A DNA stretch of 8,647 bases from Promethearchaeota archaeon (GTDB lineage Archaea > Asgardarchaeota > Lokiarchaeia > Sigynarchaeales > SOKP01): contig JAUXAJ010000227.1 of the NCBI GenBank assembly GCA_030620005.1, forward strand, positions 1 through 8,647, in the 5' to 3' direction. The notes beneath the pieces were generated by a model. It searched no databases. It was not told the origin of the DNA and saw only the letters and a program-made list of their open reading frames with translations. Within the stretch, counting starts at the first letter, position 1; every line of letters begins with the position of its first letter. Both the position numbers and the translations under genes were made by a program. This document shows, in pieces, positions 1-6,575 of the stretch.

Positions 1-108
1 ATTGACTTTGATTCTGAAGATAATATACCTACTTTGGAAAATGGCTGTGGAGATAAATGTAAATACCGAATTGCGAAGAATAAACTAAAATTAAATTTTG
101 AAGTGTAA
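1..108 (+). CDS. possible 3' end of an unidentified gene (partial)
   Basis: A frame open from the first base runs 35 codons to a TAA at 106-108. It ends in a polar, Lys-rich tail with a CGDKC pair of cysteines (codons 16-20) and a final FEV. I recognise no family. In such A+T-rich DNA a 35-codon open stretch can occur by chance, and a second frame is also open to about base 87, so this is only a candidate gene end running in from the left. Upstream sequence would decide it. Confidence 0.3.
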   Translation: MDFDSEDNIPTLENGCGDKCKYRIAKNKLKLNFEV

Positions 109-210
109 AATGAATTCGGTTAAAATCTTAACTTACACCCGGTATTTAGTTTCAATTTCATGAGGATTCAAAAAAAATTAGTACCAAGAAAAATTTGTTA
201 ATTTTAATGG

Positions 211-224
211 TCGAACATGTTCGA
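211..224. promoter_or_regulatory. 14-bp perfect palindrome, possible operator
   Basis: TCGAACATGTTCGA is a perfect inverted repeat lying 72 bases before the cupin start codon and about 35 bases before its TATA-like box. A dimeric regulator could bind such a site. It resembles the GAAC-N4-GTTC LexA box of Gram-positive bacteria, but the spacer here is 2 bases, not 4, so I do not call it a LexA site. The regulatory role is an inference from position and symmetry only. Confidence 0.3.
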
Positions 225-257
225 ATTTAAATTCAAATCCTAAGGTTTTTTATTATA

Positions 258-270
258 ATTAAATATAAAG
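258..270 (+). promoter_or_regulatory. TATA-like box of the cupin gene
   Basis: ATTAAATATAAAG fits the archaeal TATA consensus (YTTAWATA-like) and is preceded by an A/T tract. A start site about 26 bases downstream would fall near 289, giving a leader of only about 8 nt before the ATG at 297. Any A+T-rich spacer offers such matches, hence the low confidence. Confidence 0.3.
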
Positions 271-296
271 ATAGATCTATATGATGTGATATATCC

Positions 297-632
297 ATGG
301 ATGAAAATACTTTAAATAATAATATAGCAAAAATATTGAATTTAGAAAGCTTACTGGATTACCAAGAGGGATCTGTTGTTAGTAGAACTATAATAGATAA
401 AAAGGTTGGTACGATTACCTTGTTCTCTTTTGATAAAGGTCAAGGTTTAAGTGAACACACGGCGCCTTTTGATGCTCTTGTATATGTTTTCGATGGCAAA
501 GCCGAGATAACAATTTCAAAAAAAAGTCATGTTTTGAAGAAAGGGCAAATGATTATCATGCCTGCCAAAGAACCTCACGCCTTGCAAGCCTTAGATAAAT
601 TTAAAATGATGCTAATCATGATAAAAGCGTGA
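297..632 (+). CDS. small single-domain cupin protein
   Basis: This 111-residue protein is one conserved beta-barrel of the cupin_2 type, the usual size for stand-alone members. Motif 1 is seen around residues 50-67, with H54, an acidic D59 and G67 (SEHTAPFDALVYVFDG). Motif 2 is around 83-94, with G83, P89 and H94 (KGQMIIMPAKEPHAL). The second histidine of the classical HxH is Ala here, which is common in the subfamily carrying the EHTAPFDAL signature. Metal binding, if any, would use H54, D59 and H94. The specific ligand or reaction is unknown; relatives are annotated only as cupin-domain proteins. The protein is cytosolic, with no signal peptide or membrane segment. The ATG at 297 is preceded by a weak GTGAT at 286-290, 6 nt away. 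The gene appears monocistronic, with a palindrome and TATA-like box upstream and a terminator-like hairpin downstream. Confidence 0.9.
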   Translation: MDENTLNNNIAKILNLESLLDYQEGSVVSRTIIDKKVGTITLFSFDKGQGLSEHTAPFDALVYVFDGKAEITISKKSHVLKKGQMIIMPAKEPHALQALDKFKMMLIMIKA

Positions 633-652
633 AAATTAAGCATTACTCAGAA

Positions 653-712
653 ATTTAACCTCAAAAATTGGTTAAATGAGAACAAATTTTATCTAAATTT
701 TATTAATTTTTT
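653..712 (+). terminator. hairpin plus U-tract after the cupin gene
   Basis: ATTTAACC (653-660) and GGTTAAAT (670-677) form a perfect 8-bp stem with a 9-nt loop, 20 bases after the cupin stop codon. T-rich sequence follows, ending in a six-T run at 707-712. The U-tract alone would suffice for archaeal termination. The 29-base gap between stem and main T-run is unlike a bacterial intrinsic terminator. Confidence 0.4.
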
Positions 713-756
713 GGAATTATAATGAATTTAATAAAATTGTCATAAATAATCTGGAC

Positions 757-911
757 TTATTCAATCGGTATAGAAAAAGAAAACTTACTTCCCTTATTTC
801 TGCCCCCTGAGATTCCACCCAAATTTTTCCTCCATGGGATTCTACGATACCTTTTGAAATGTATAGTCCCAAACCTGAACCATCGATTCCAACATCCAAT
901 CCAATCCAATT
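757..911 (-). pseudogene. decayed C-terminal tip of a sensor histidine kinase
   Basis: Read on the minus strand from 911, this piece encodes N-W-I-G-L-D-V-G-I-D, then GSGLGLYISKGIVESHGG, then KIWVESQG. That is the G2 box and final strands of the HATPase_c (GHKL) ATP-binding domain of histidine kinases. At a run of five Gs (plus-strand C's 803-807) the frame breaks. In the shifted frame it continues RNKGSKFSFSIPIE and stops at 757-759, exactly the expected kinase ending (S-E-G-x-x-K-G-S-x-F-x-F-x-L-P). Without the shift the frame runs on to 717 with unrelated residues. No dimerisation domain, H-box, N-box or G1 box is present. Homology stops at the pentamer tract, and a stop codon appears in frame just beyond it (921-923). 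This is a remnant and cannot be a working kinase. The frameshift could be a sequencing error, but the 5' truncation cannot. Confidence 0.85.
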
Positions 912-925
912 TAATTTAATTTAAT
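896..925. repeat. pentanucleotide tandem repeat (CCAAT)3(TTAAT)3
   Basis: Six consecutive 5-bp units are seen: CCAAT at 896-910 and TTAAT at 911-925, followed by TTAAA. The tract begins inside the last recognisable codons of the histidine-kinase remnant and marks where its homology ends. Slipped-strand replication is the likely origin of the expansion (inference). Confidence 0.85.
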
Positions 926-979
926 TTAAATAAATTTAAATTAAAAGAATGAAATTTTTGAGAGAGAACAATTAACTCT

Positions 980-1129
980 TCATAGTTCTTTCACATGTTT
1001 TAAAATGGTATAATAAGATTTCTCGAATTCTCTAAACTTGAACTCGTCGAGGATGTGTAAGGCCCAACAATTGCTATATCCGAAATTATAGTTTATTTTA
1101 TATTCGGCATCTTCGAATTTTTTCTCCAT
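980..1129 (-). pseudogene. C-terminal remnant of a second ArdC-like metallopeptidase-type gene
   Basis: On the minus strand an ATG at 1127-1129 opens 49 codons ending at TGA 980-982. The product aligns end to end with residues 464-512 of the ArdC-like protein encoded at 1365-2909. The core YKINYNFGYSNCWALHILDE and onward to FREFEK matches at 25 of 28 residues (1019-1102 against 2781-2864). The last 12 codons (SYYTILKHVKEL) are more diverged but keep the length to within two residues. Homology disappears upstream of 1129 and a stop follows at 1154-1156, so the ArdC-N and HxxxH parts are missing. I see no ribosome-binding site suggesting it is expressed. Of the 28 core codons, 14 differ synonymously and only 3 change the residue, so it derives from a long-separated, selected paralogue and is not a recent partial copy. 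It could be a tiny expressed fragment, but a broken gene is more likely. Confidence 0.85.
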
Positions 1130-1364
1130 TCCAATTTTTAAGCGTAGATTTTTTTATACAACTAAAGATTAAATTGTAGAGGGGTAGGAAGGCGAAATCA
1201 GAGCGTATTTCTACGCGTCCAAAAGACAAAAATCCAGGGCGCTGCAGAAATTATAAGACAATAATCGTAGAAAATTACCTAATTTTTTAATAGATCCCGT
1301 CATTACTGTATACATTGTTTTTAACTAAATATTTTTTTTTAATGATAATATTGGAGCAAACATA
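1130..1364. other. spacer with a G+C-richer patch, no gene recognised
   Basis: No convincing coding region is seen on either strand. Positions 1181-1250 are clearly richer in G+C than the flanks and contain a small hairpin, GCGTA (1203-1207) with TACGC (1212-1216) around a TTTC loop. A 36-codon open frame without an ATG (1180-1287, +) covers it and is rich in Lys/Arg, which could be a gene scrap. I tested the patch for a tRNA and found no T-loop or acceptor pairing. The end of the stretch is A+T-rich and probably holds the promoter of the following gene; TGTATACAT at 1307-1315 is a weak TATA candidate. Confidence 0.4.
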
Positions 1365-2909
1365 ATGGCAGAAGTTATAGACCAAACATTCAAGAATTAT
1401 CGAAAAGTTTTCTTACGTCGAGAAGAGGAGCTAAAGGCATTTCTTTTAAGATATTGTGAGGGAATCTTTGATCGCTACGAGTTAGAGGATGTTGAGAGGA
1501 TTGATTCCACAGAGAGAATAGTATTGGCAGGCTTTCACGAACCGATTTCTGGTTGGCGAAATATTCGACATATTGTCTTATTTTCTTGTGAAATAGAACA
1601 GGGAACACGAAAACGCTATGATTATAAGTTCAATTTCAAGCAAGATATAATCGAAAGGACAGAAAGAGTATTCTCTCCAAAGAAAGAACCAGAAAAAGAT
1701 GAGATCACGGATGAAAAAGAGGTCTCAGATGAATATAAACCTGATATAGATGATCTTGAGGATGATGAAGCTGAAATAGAGTCCGAAGGCGAGAAGGAGT
1801 TGACTGAAGAAGAAAAAGAGGAACTTCGAAAAGAACTTGAGCAAAAACTCGAAGAAGTGAAAACTTCTCTTGAAGAGGAAAATTTCTCTCTCGCAAAAAA
1901 GGATTCATATGAGATAATTACTCAAGCAAAAGCGGCTGGCTTGGATGATGTTATGAATGAAGCAAAGGATGTAAGAAAAGAAGTGGAAATAAAAGAAAAA
2001 GAAGATACTGAAGAAACATTTCAGGGTTTTATAGGAACTCAAACCTTAAAAGACATTGTAGAGATGGTTGATGATTCTCAAGTACTTAAAAATGTGAAAA
2101 ACGAAGCATTGGAATTAGAAGAAAAGATTGCTTCCGAAGAAGACCCAGAAAAGAAGGAATTATTACAAAACCTAAAACATGTACACGAATATTCTATTAG
2201 AAATTACCTAATGGTGTTAGCTCAAGCTCGAAAACGGCAAGATAATAATTTCGTGGGCGTTATTAATAGTTATTGGAACTGGAAACGACAAGGAGCCCAG
2301 GTTTTAAAGAATCCGGATAAATCCAAACCATATAGTTATAAAATCTTCATGCCTGTATTTAAGAAAAAGAAAACTGAAGGAGATTATCTTTCTGGATTTA
2401 AGATTGGTAATGTTTTTGATATTTCCCAGACAAATAAATTTGAAGTGTATAAAGAAGTACGTGAACATGCAAAGGAAGCATTAGAATATAAAGATGAAGT
2501 TGACCATGAGACTGCTGTATCATTCATAGAAAAGAATTATCCAGACCTTACAATTGAAGTAGATCATGATATGGAACAGGAGAATGGCATTTATGACTCG
2601 GAGGCAAATAAAATTACTCTAAAAAATGAATCCTCACATGACCTCTTTCATCAAATTGGCTATTTTGTTGTATCAGAATTAGAGCTTAAAAGAACAGATG
2701 AAGATGCTAACTTGCAGAATGAGATCCTTGCTGAAATAACTGCGTATCTACTCATGAAAAAACTCGAAATCGAGGGCAAGTATAAAATCAATTACGATTT
2801 TGGTTATAGTCATTGCTGGGCATTAAATATTCTTGATGAGTTTAAATTTAGAGAATTTGAGAAACTTTACAAAGATATTCAAGAATACGTGAGTGAACTT
2901 GAATTATAA
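1365..2909 (+). CDS. ArdC-like protein: ArdC_N domain plus zincin-type metallopeptidase domain
   Basis: This 514-residue cytosolic protein has four parts. Residues 1-103 are an alpha/beta region I do not recognise. Residues 104-160 are a very acidic Glu/Asp/Lys linker running into coiled-coil-like helices to about 215. Residues 270-356 resemble the ArdC N-terminal (DUF1738) single-stranded-DNA-binding domain: YSIRNYLMVLAQ (276-287), W304/W306-KRQGAQVLK, a basic KKKK (333-336) and VFDISQT (350-356). Residues 405-510 resemble the ArdC zincin-like peptidase: GIYDSEANKITL, H425-D-L-F-H429, E457 in EILAEITAYLL as probable third ligand, then YSHCWALNIL and DEFKFREFEKLYKDIQEYV. The catalytic Glu of HExxH is Asp (D426), so peptidase activity may be weak or absent. 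ArdC proteins of plasmids and phages bind ssDNA and counter restriction; a chromosomal role here is unknown. GGAG at 1353-1356, 8 nt before the ATG, supports the start. A broken paralogue lies inverted upstream. Domain calls come from motif recall, not a search. Confidence 0.8.
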   Translation: MAEVIDQTFKNYRKVFLRREEELKAFLLRYCEGIFDRYELEDVERIDSTERIVLAGFHEPISGWRNIRHIVLFSCEIEQGTRKRYDYKFNFKQDIIERTERVFSPKKEPEKDEITDEKEVSDEYKPDIDDLEDDEAEIESEGEKELTEEEKEELRKELEQKLEEVKTSLEEENFSLAKKDSYEIITQAKAAGLDDVMNEAKDVRKEVEIKEKEDTEETFQGFIGTQTLKDIVEMVDDSQVLKNVKNEALELEEKIASEEDPEKKELLQNLKHVHEYSIRNYLMVLAQARKRQDNNFVGVINSYWNWKRQGAQVLKNPDKSKPYSYKIFMPVFKKKKTEGDYLSGFKIGNVFDISQTNKFEVYKEVREHAKEALEYKDEVDHETAVSFIEKNYPDLTIEVDHDMEQENGIYDSEANKITLKNESSHDLFHQIGYFVVSELELKRTDEDANLQNEILAEITAYLLMKKLEIEGKYKINYDFGYSHCWALNILDEFKFREFEKLYKDIQEYVSELEL

Positions 2910-2928
2910 TTTTTTACTTTTTTATTTT
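2910..2928 (+). terminator. U-tract terminator of the ArdC-like gene
   Basis: Immediately after the TAA come TTTTTT (2910-2915), TTTTTT (2918-2923) and TTTT (2925-2928). Consecutive T-runs of this kind are the usual archaeal transcription end signal and need no hairpin. Confidence 0.55.
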
Positions 2929-2999
2929 AATTAATTAACTAATCTAAATACTGAAGGTCATTATTATTATTCGCGAACATATTGATTTAGAGCTTTTTA

Positions 3000-3060
3000 A
3001 ACCATTAATTAACACTTAACTTTCAACCTTTTATCAACCATTAATTAACACTTAACTTTC
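3000..3060. repeat. 25-bp exact direct repeat, period 36
   Basis: The 25-mer beginning AACCATTAATTAACAC and ending TTAACTTTC occurs at 3000-3024 and again, without mismatch, at 3036-3060, separated by 11 bases. Each copy contains the palindrome TTAATTAA. With only two copies and no further spaced units it is not a CRISPR. A local duplication or a pair of protein-binding sites are both possible. Confidence 0.85.
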
Positions 3061-3144
3061 TAATGAATTTTATATTTCATTTTATTATTATTAAATTACA
3101 TTTTATTTCTTTTTGTTTGAGAAGATTTCAATTGAAAGTTATAT

Positions 3145-3176
3145 AAAAAAAACATGTTAAAAAGGTGAGAAAAAAA
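3145..3176 (-). terminator. U-tract terminator of the carA-carB unit
   Basis: On the minus strand, runs of seven T (3170-3176) and eight T (3145-3152) lie about 83-114 bases after the carB stop codon. They are the first strong T-runs met by a transcript leaving carB and are the likeliest end of the carAB message. Confidence 0.45.
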
Positions 3177-3258
3177 TTCCAAATAGAATAGCGATAATAG
3201 AGTTTTTACCTTATTTGATTAATTAATAATTTGAACGCATCTTTTTTAGACTTCGTTC

Positions 3259-6200
3259 TTACCAATATACTTCTTTTAAAGATTCATGGTACTCATTCAA
3301 AGATTTTACAACTAATGGTTGTTCTCTCACTTTTTCAATTGCATCGACTATAGCCTCGGCAAGCTGTAAATTGATAATTACGGGTATATTAAAATCGACA
3401 GCCATGCGGCGTATTAGATATTCATCGTGGATTATTTGGCGAAACTTTTCTTTGACGGTTATTGGAAGCGGGATGTTTATAACCATATCAATTCTTCCAT
3501 TTACCATGCATTCTCTTATATTTGGCTCCATTCCCTGATCACTCACCTTATATAACTTCACAGCAGGAATACCATTTTCTTTGAGTGCTTTTGCCGTGTG
3601 TTCAGTAGCAAAAATGGTAAATCCTAAATTTTTAAGTTTAGCCGCAATTGGGATAATATGTTTTTTTAATTCGCCCCCCCCTACTGAGATCAAGACGCTA
3701 CCTCCTTCGACTGGAATGTATTGTTCTGCAGCCTCTAATGCCTTCATCAGAGCATCAGGAAGATCTTCCCCAATAACAGCTACTTCTCCTGTTGAATTCA
3801 TTTCTACACCTAATATTGGATCTGCGTTATCAAGTCGCATGAAAGAAAACATTGGAGATTTAACCGCAACAAAATCCCCATAAGGTAAATTTAAAAGTCG
3901 TTCTGGTATTTTTTTCCCCATTATTACTTCCGCAGCTATTCTCATCAAATTTATCCCTCTTACCTTAGATACATAAGGCATTGATCTAGAAGATCTCAAA
4001 TTGCACTCGATTACATATACTTCTTCATTTTTAATTAGATATTGTATATTAAATGGTCCTTGGATTTTAAGTGCTAATGCAATTCTTGTAGTATAATCTT
4101 TAATATCGTTTTGTACCTTCCCGGAGATCGTTATTGGAGGAATAATCATGGTTGCATCTCCACTATGTACTCCTGCATTCTCTATATGTTCAACTATAGC
4201 TCCTATTAAAACATTATTCCTATCACAGACTCCATCACATTCAACTTCTCGAGAATCTGTGAAGAATTTTGTGATAACTACAGGATATTCTCTTGAGACT
4301 GCTGCCGCTAAATCAAGAGTATCTTTCAAAGTTTTCTCATCATACGAAACTCTCATTGCAGCACCACTTAATACATACGAAGGTCTAACAAGAACAGGAT
4401 ATCCAACTTTTTTAGCAAATTCAAAAGCCTCATCCGTAGTTGTTAATATAGCCCACTCAGGTTGCCTTATTTTAAGTTGATCAAGTAAGCTACTGAACTT
4501 GGCTCTATTTTCTGCCATATCCACACGGGAGCCATGTGTCCCTAAAATATTAATACCCGCTTTCCGGTAGAAATCGGAATACTTAACGAACTTTGCAGCA
4601 AGATTTTGGGCAATTTGTCCACCAGCATTTAATACGATACCTTGAGCTTTTTCTAGTTCCGCAATGTCAAGTACTCGTTCACCAGAAAGTTCCTCGAAAT
4701 ACAACCGATCGACAACATCATAATCCGTGGAGACGGTTTCAGGATTGTAATTTATCATGATAGCTTTATCTACATCCAATTTTTTAAGCCCCCACAAGCA
4801 ATTAACGCTTCCCCAATCGAATTCGCAACTTGAGCCAATGCGATACGTGCCGCAACCTAAAACAATTACCTTTTTTAAATTATCTCTTTCTTCTTGTTCG
4901 AAATCAATGTCGTGTTTATCTCCCCAGTAAGTAAGATATAAATATTGCCTTGTAGGAACAACCTGGCCTGCTAAGGTATCAATTTGTTTGACATGTGGAA
5001 CGATATTGTACCTTTTTCTTAACCTTCTTATCGTTGGAGTGTCAATTCCTAAGATACGGGCAATCTGTCCGTCCGAAAAACCATATCTCTTTGCTCTTAA
5101 CATCCAAAATTGCTTATCTTCATCAGAAGATTCAAGTAAATTTAATTTTTTAAGTTGTTCTTCCACATCAATTATATTTTTTAACTTATAAAGGAACCAC
5201 TTATCAACCCTCGATCTTTCATAAATTTCATCAATACTAATTTCTCTTTTTATTGCTTCTCCAATTCTTATGAATCTTAGATCAGTTGGATTTCTTAATT
5301 CATACTTTAATTCGTTTATATCCTCAATTGGCTTAAGATCATTTGCAACAAACCCCCTTAGCCCTATATCAAGCATGCGAATTGCTTTTTGACAAACCTC
5401 CTCGAAACTTCGTCCTATACTCATGCATTCTCCAACACCTTTCATTTGTGGTCCTATGCGCCTATCAACTTTTACAAATTTAGTCAGATCCCAGCGAGGA
5501 TACTTTAAAATCATGTAATCCGTTGCGGGTTCAAAGTTTGCAGTAGTTTTAAGTGTAATTTGATTTAATAATTCTGGTAAGGTGTAACCAACGGCAATTT
5601 TCGCAGCAATATACGCCAATGGATAACCAGTTGCTTTTGAAGCCAGAGCAGACGACCTAGATAATCTTGCATTGATCTCAATTGCTCTATGCTTTTTTGA
5701 AAAAGGATCAAGAGCCCATTGAATGTTACATTCCCCAACAACATCTACTCTTCTAGTTGCGCGTATGGATGCGGAGCGGAGCATTTGTAATTCCTCGTCA
5801 GATAAGGTTTGAGCTGGAGCCACAACAATGGAGTCTCCTGTATGGATCCCACAAGGGTCTAGGTTCTCCATGCTGCAATTAATAAAACAGTTGTCTTCTG
5901 CATCTCTTAGTATTTCAAATTCAATTTCTTTCCATCCCCACACGCTCTCTTCAATTAAAATTTGACTTATTCTTGATTGGGCCAAACCCCTTTTAGCTAG
6001 TCTTTCAAATTGTTCCCAATTGTGGATGAATGCAGAACCTAGACCACCTAAAACATACCCAACCCTCATCATTATAGGAAATCCAATTTCTTTTACAGCA
6101 GCAACGGCATCTTTATAATTATTTACAGCGACACTCTTGCATACAGGGCAATCTGCATCATTCATTGCTTTAACAAATAGATTTCTGTCCTCGGTTGCTT

Positions 6201-6570
6201 CAATAGCTTCAACGGTAGTACCACATACCCTAACATTATATTTATCCAGAATTCCTGCTTCGCTTAATTCAACCCCTACATTAAGGGCCGTTTGCCCTCC
6301 AAAAGCTAGACATATCCCATCTGGTCTCTCTTTTTTGATTACTTCCTCAACATATTTAACATTAATAGGAAGTAAATAAACCCTCGAGCTCATCTGGGGG
6401 TCTGTCTGTATCGTAGCAATATTTGGATTTATTAAAATAGTCTCAATTCCTTCCTCTTTTAATGCTTTTAATACTTGACTTCCTGAATAGTCAAACTCTC
6501 CTGCTTGACCGATCCTAACTGCACCTGATCCTAAAATGATTACTTTCTTTAATGATTTATCTAATGGCAC
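3259..6570 (-). CDS. carB: carbamoyl-phosphate synthase large subunit, copy 1 (CAD/CPS II type)
   Basis: CarB makes carbamoyl phosphate from ammonia, bicarbonate and two ATP, feeding pyrimidine and arginine synthesis in the cytosol. The 1103 residues (E. coli CarB 1073) show all the parts. The first synthetase half runs about 8-400, with GSGAVRIGQAGEFDYSGSQ (14-32), GIHTGDS (241-247) and metal-binding E298/N300 in EINARLSRSS. The oligomerisation domain is about 410-550. The second half is about 560-940, with VRPSYVLSGAA (728-738), AGVHSGDA (799-806) and E855/N857 in ECNLRSSRS. The C-terminal MGS-like allosteric domain is about 945-1085. Wording such as INPNIATIQTD, PRWDLTKF, VKQIDT, YLYLTYWG and NYNPETVSTDYD is closer to eukaryotic CAD and Bacteroidetes CarB than to E. 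coli. The start is GTG, 8 nt after a strong GGAGGTG (6579-6585) that overlaps the end of carA, so translation is probably coupled. No key residue is missing, so it should be active, with ammonia supplied as discussed under carA. Confidence 0.97.
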   Translation of the reverse strand: MPLDKSLKKVIILGSGAVRIGQAGEFDYSGSQVLKALKEEGIETILINPNIATIQTDPQMSSRVYLLPINVKYVEEVIKKERPDGICLAFGGQTALNVGVELSEAGILDKYNVRVCGTTVEAIEATEDRNLFVKAMNDADCPVCKSVAVNNYKDAVAAVKEIGFPIMMRVGYVLGGLGSAFIHNWEQFERLAKRGLAQSRISQILIEESVWGWKEIEFEILRDAEDNCFINCSMENLDPCGIHTGDSIVVAPAQTLSDEELQMLRSASIRATRRVDVVGECNIQWALDPFSKKHRAIEINARLSRSSALASKATGYPLAYIAAKIAVGYTLPELLNQITLKTTANFEPATDYMILKYPRWDLTKFVKVDRRIGPQMKGVGECMSIGRSFEEVCQKAIRMLDIGLRGFVANDLKPIEDINELKYELRNPTDLRFIRIGEAIKREISIDEIYERSRVDKWFLYKLKNIIDVEEQLKKLNLLESSDEDKQFWMLRAKRYGFSDGQIARILGIDTPTIRRLRKRYNIVPHVKQIDTLAGQVVPTRQYLYLTYWGDKHDIDFEQEERDNLKKVIVLGCGTYRIGSSCEFDWGSVNCLWGLKKLDVDKAIMINYNPETVSTDYDVVDRLYFEELSGERVLDIAELEKAQGIVLNAGGQIAQNLAAKFVKYSDFYRKAGINILGTHGSRVDMAENRAKFSSLLDQLKIRQPEWAILTTTDEAFEFAKKVGYPVLVRPSYVLSGAAMRVSYDEKTLKDTLDLAAAVSREYPVVITKFFTDSREVECDGVCDRNNVLIGAIVEHIENAGVHSGDATMIIPPITISGKVQNDIKDYTTRIALALKIQGPFNIQYLIKNEEVYVIECNLRSSRSMPYVSKVRGINLMRIAAEVIMGKKIPERLLNLPYGDFVAVKSPMFSFMRLDNADPILGVEMNSTGEVAVIGEDLPDALMKALEAAEQYIPVEGGSVLISVGGGELKKHIIPIAAKLKNLGFTIFATEHTAKALKENGIPAVKLYKVSDQGMEPNIRECMVNGRIDMVINIPLPITVKEKFRQIIHDEYLIRRMAVDFNIPVIINLQLAEAIVDAIEKVREQPLVVKSLNEYHESLKEVYW

Positions 6571-6575
6571 GCTTT

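Larger units (their letters stand above)
2929..3258. other. convergent intergenic region, no gene
   Basis: This region lies between the ArdC-like gene (plus strand) and carB (minus strand). Both ORFs end into it, so no promoter is expected. It holds a 25-bp exact direct repeat, U-tract terminators for each strand near the two ends, an 8-bp palindrome TTCGCGAA (2970-2977) and a 12-bp palindrome TTTCAATTGAAA (3126-3137). I see no coding frame of interest. Confidence 0.5.

Noticed and set aside
61..147. Inverted repeats ACCGAATT/AATTCGGT (65-72, 113-120) and AAATACCG/CGGTATTT (61-68, 140-147)
   Set aside because: The arms are 8 bp with 40- and 71-base loops, they overlap each other, and one arm falls in the possible coding end; chance in A+T-rich DNA is a sufficient explanation.
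211..224. LexA/DinR operator
   Set aside because: The half-sites are separated by 2 bases where the known box has 4, and the downstream gene is a cupin, not an SOS gene.
1181..1262. Possible tRNA or small structured RNA
   Set aside because: There is no GTTC-type T-loop, no paired acceptor ends and no CCA or D-arm pattern; only one 5-bp hairpin is visible.
1390..1908. Two minus-strand open frames of about 70 codons
   Set aside because: They are antisense to the ArdC-like gene, which has a good ribosome-binding site and recognisable domains.
3000..3060. CRISPR-like pair of repeats
   Set aside because: There are only two copies, the gap is 11 bases (too short for a spacer), and no cas genes are nearby.
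3581..6379. Several plus-strand open frames of 67-110 codons within 3581-6379
   Set aside because: They lie wholly antisense to the conserved carB reading frame, have no family resemblance, and are explained by the codon composition of carB.
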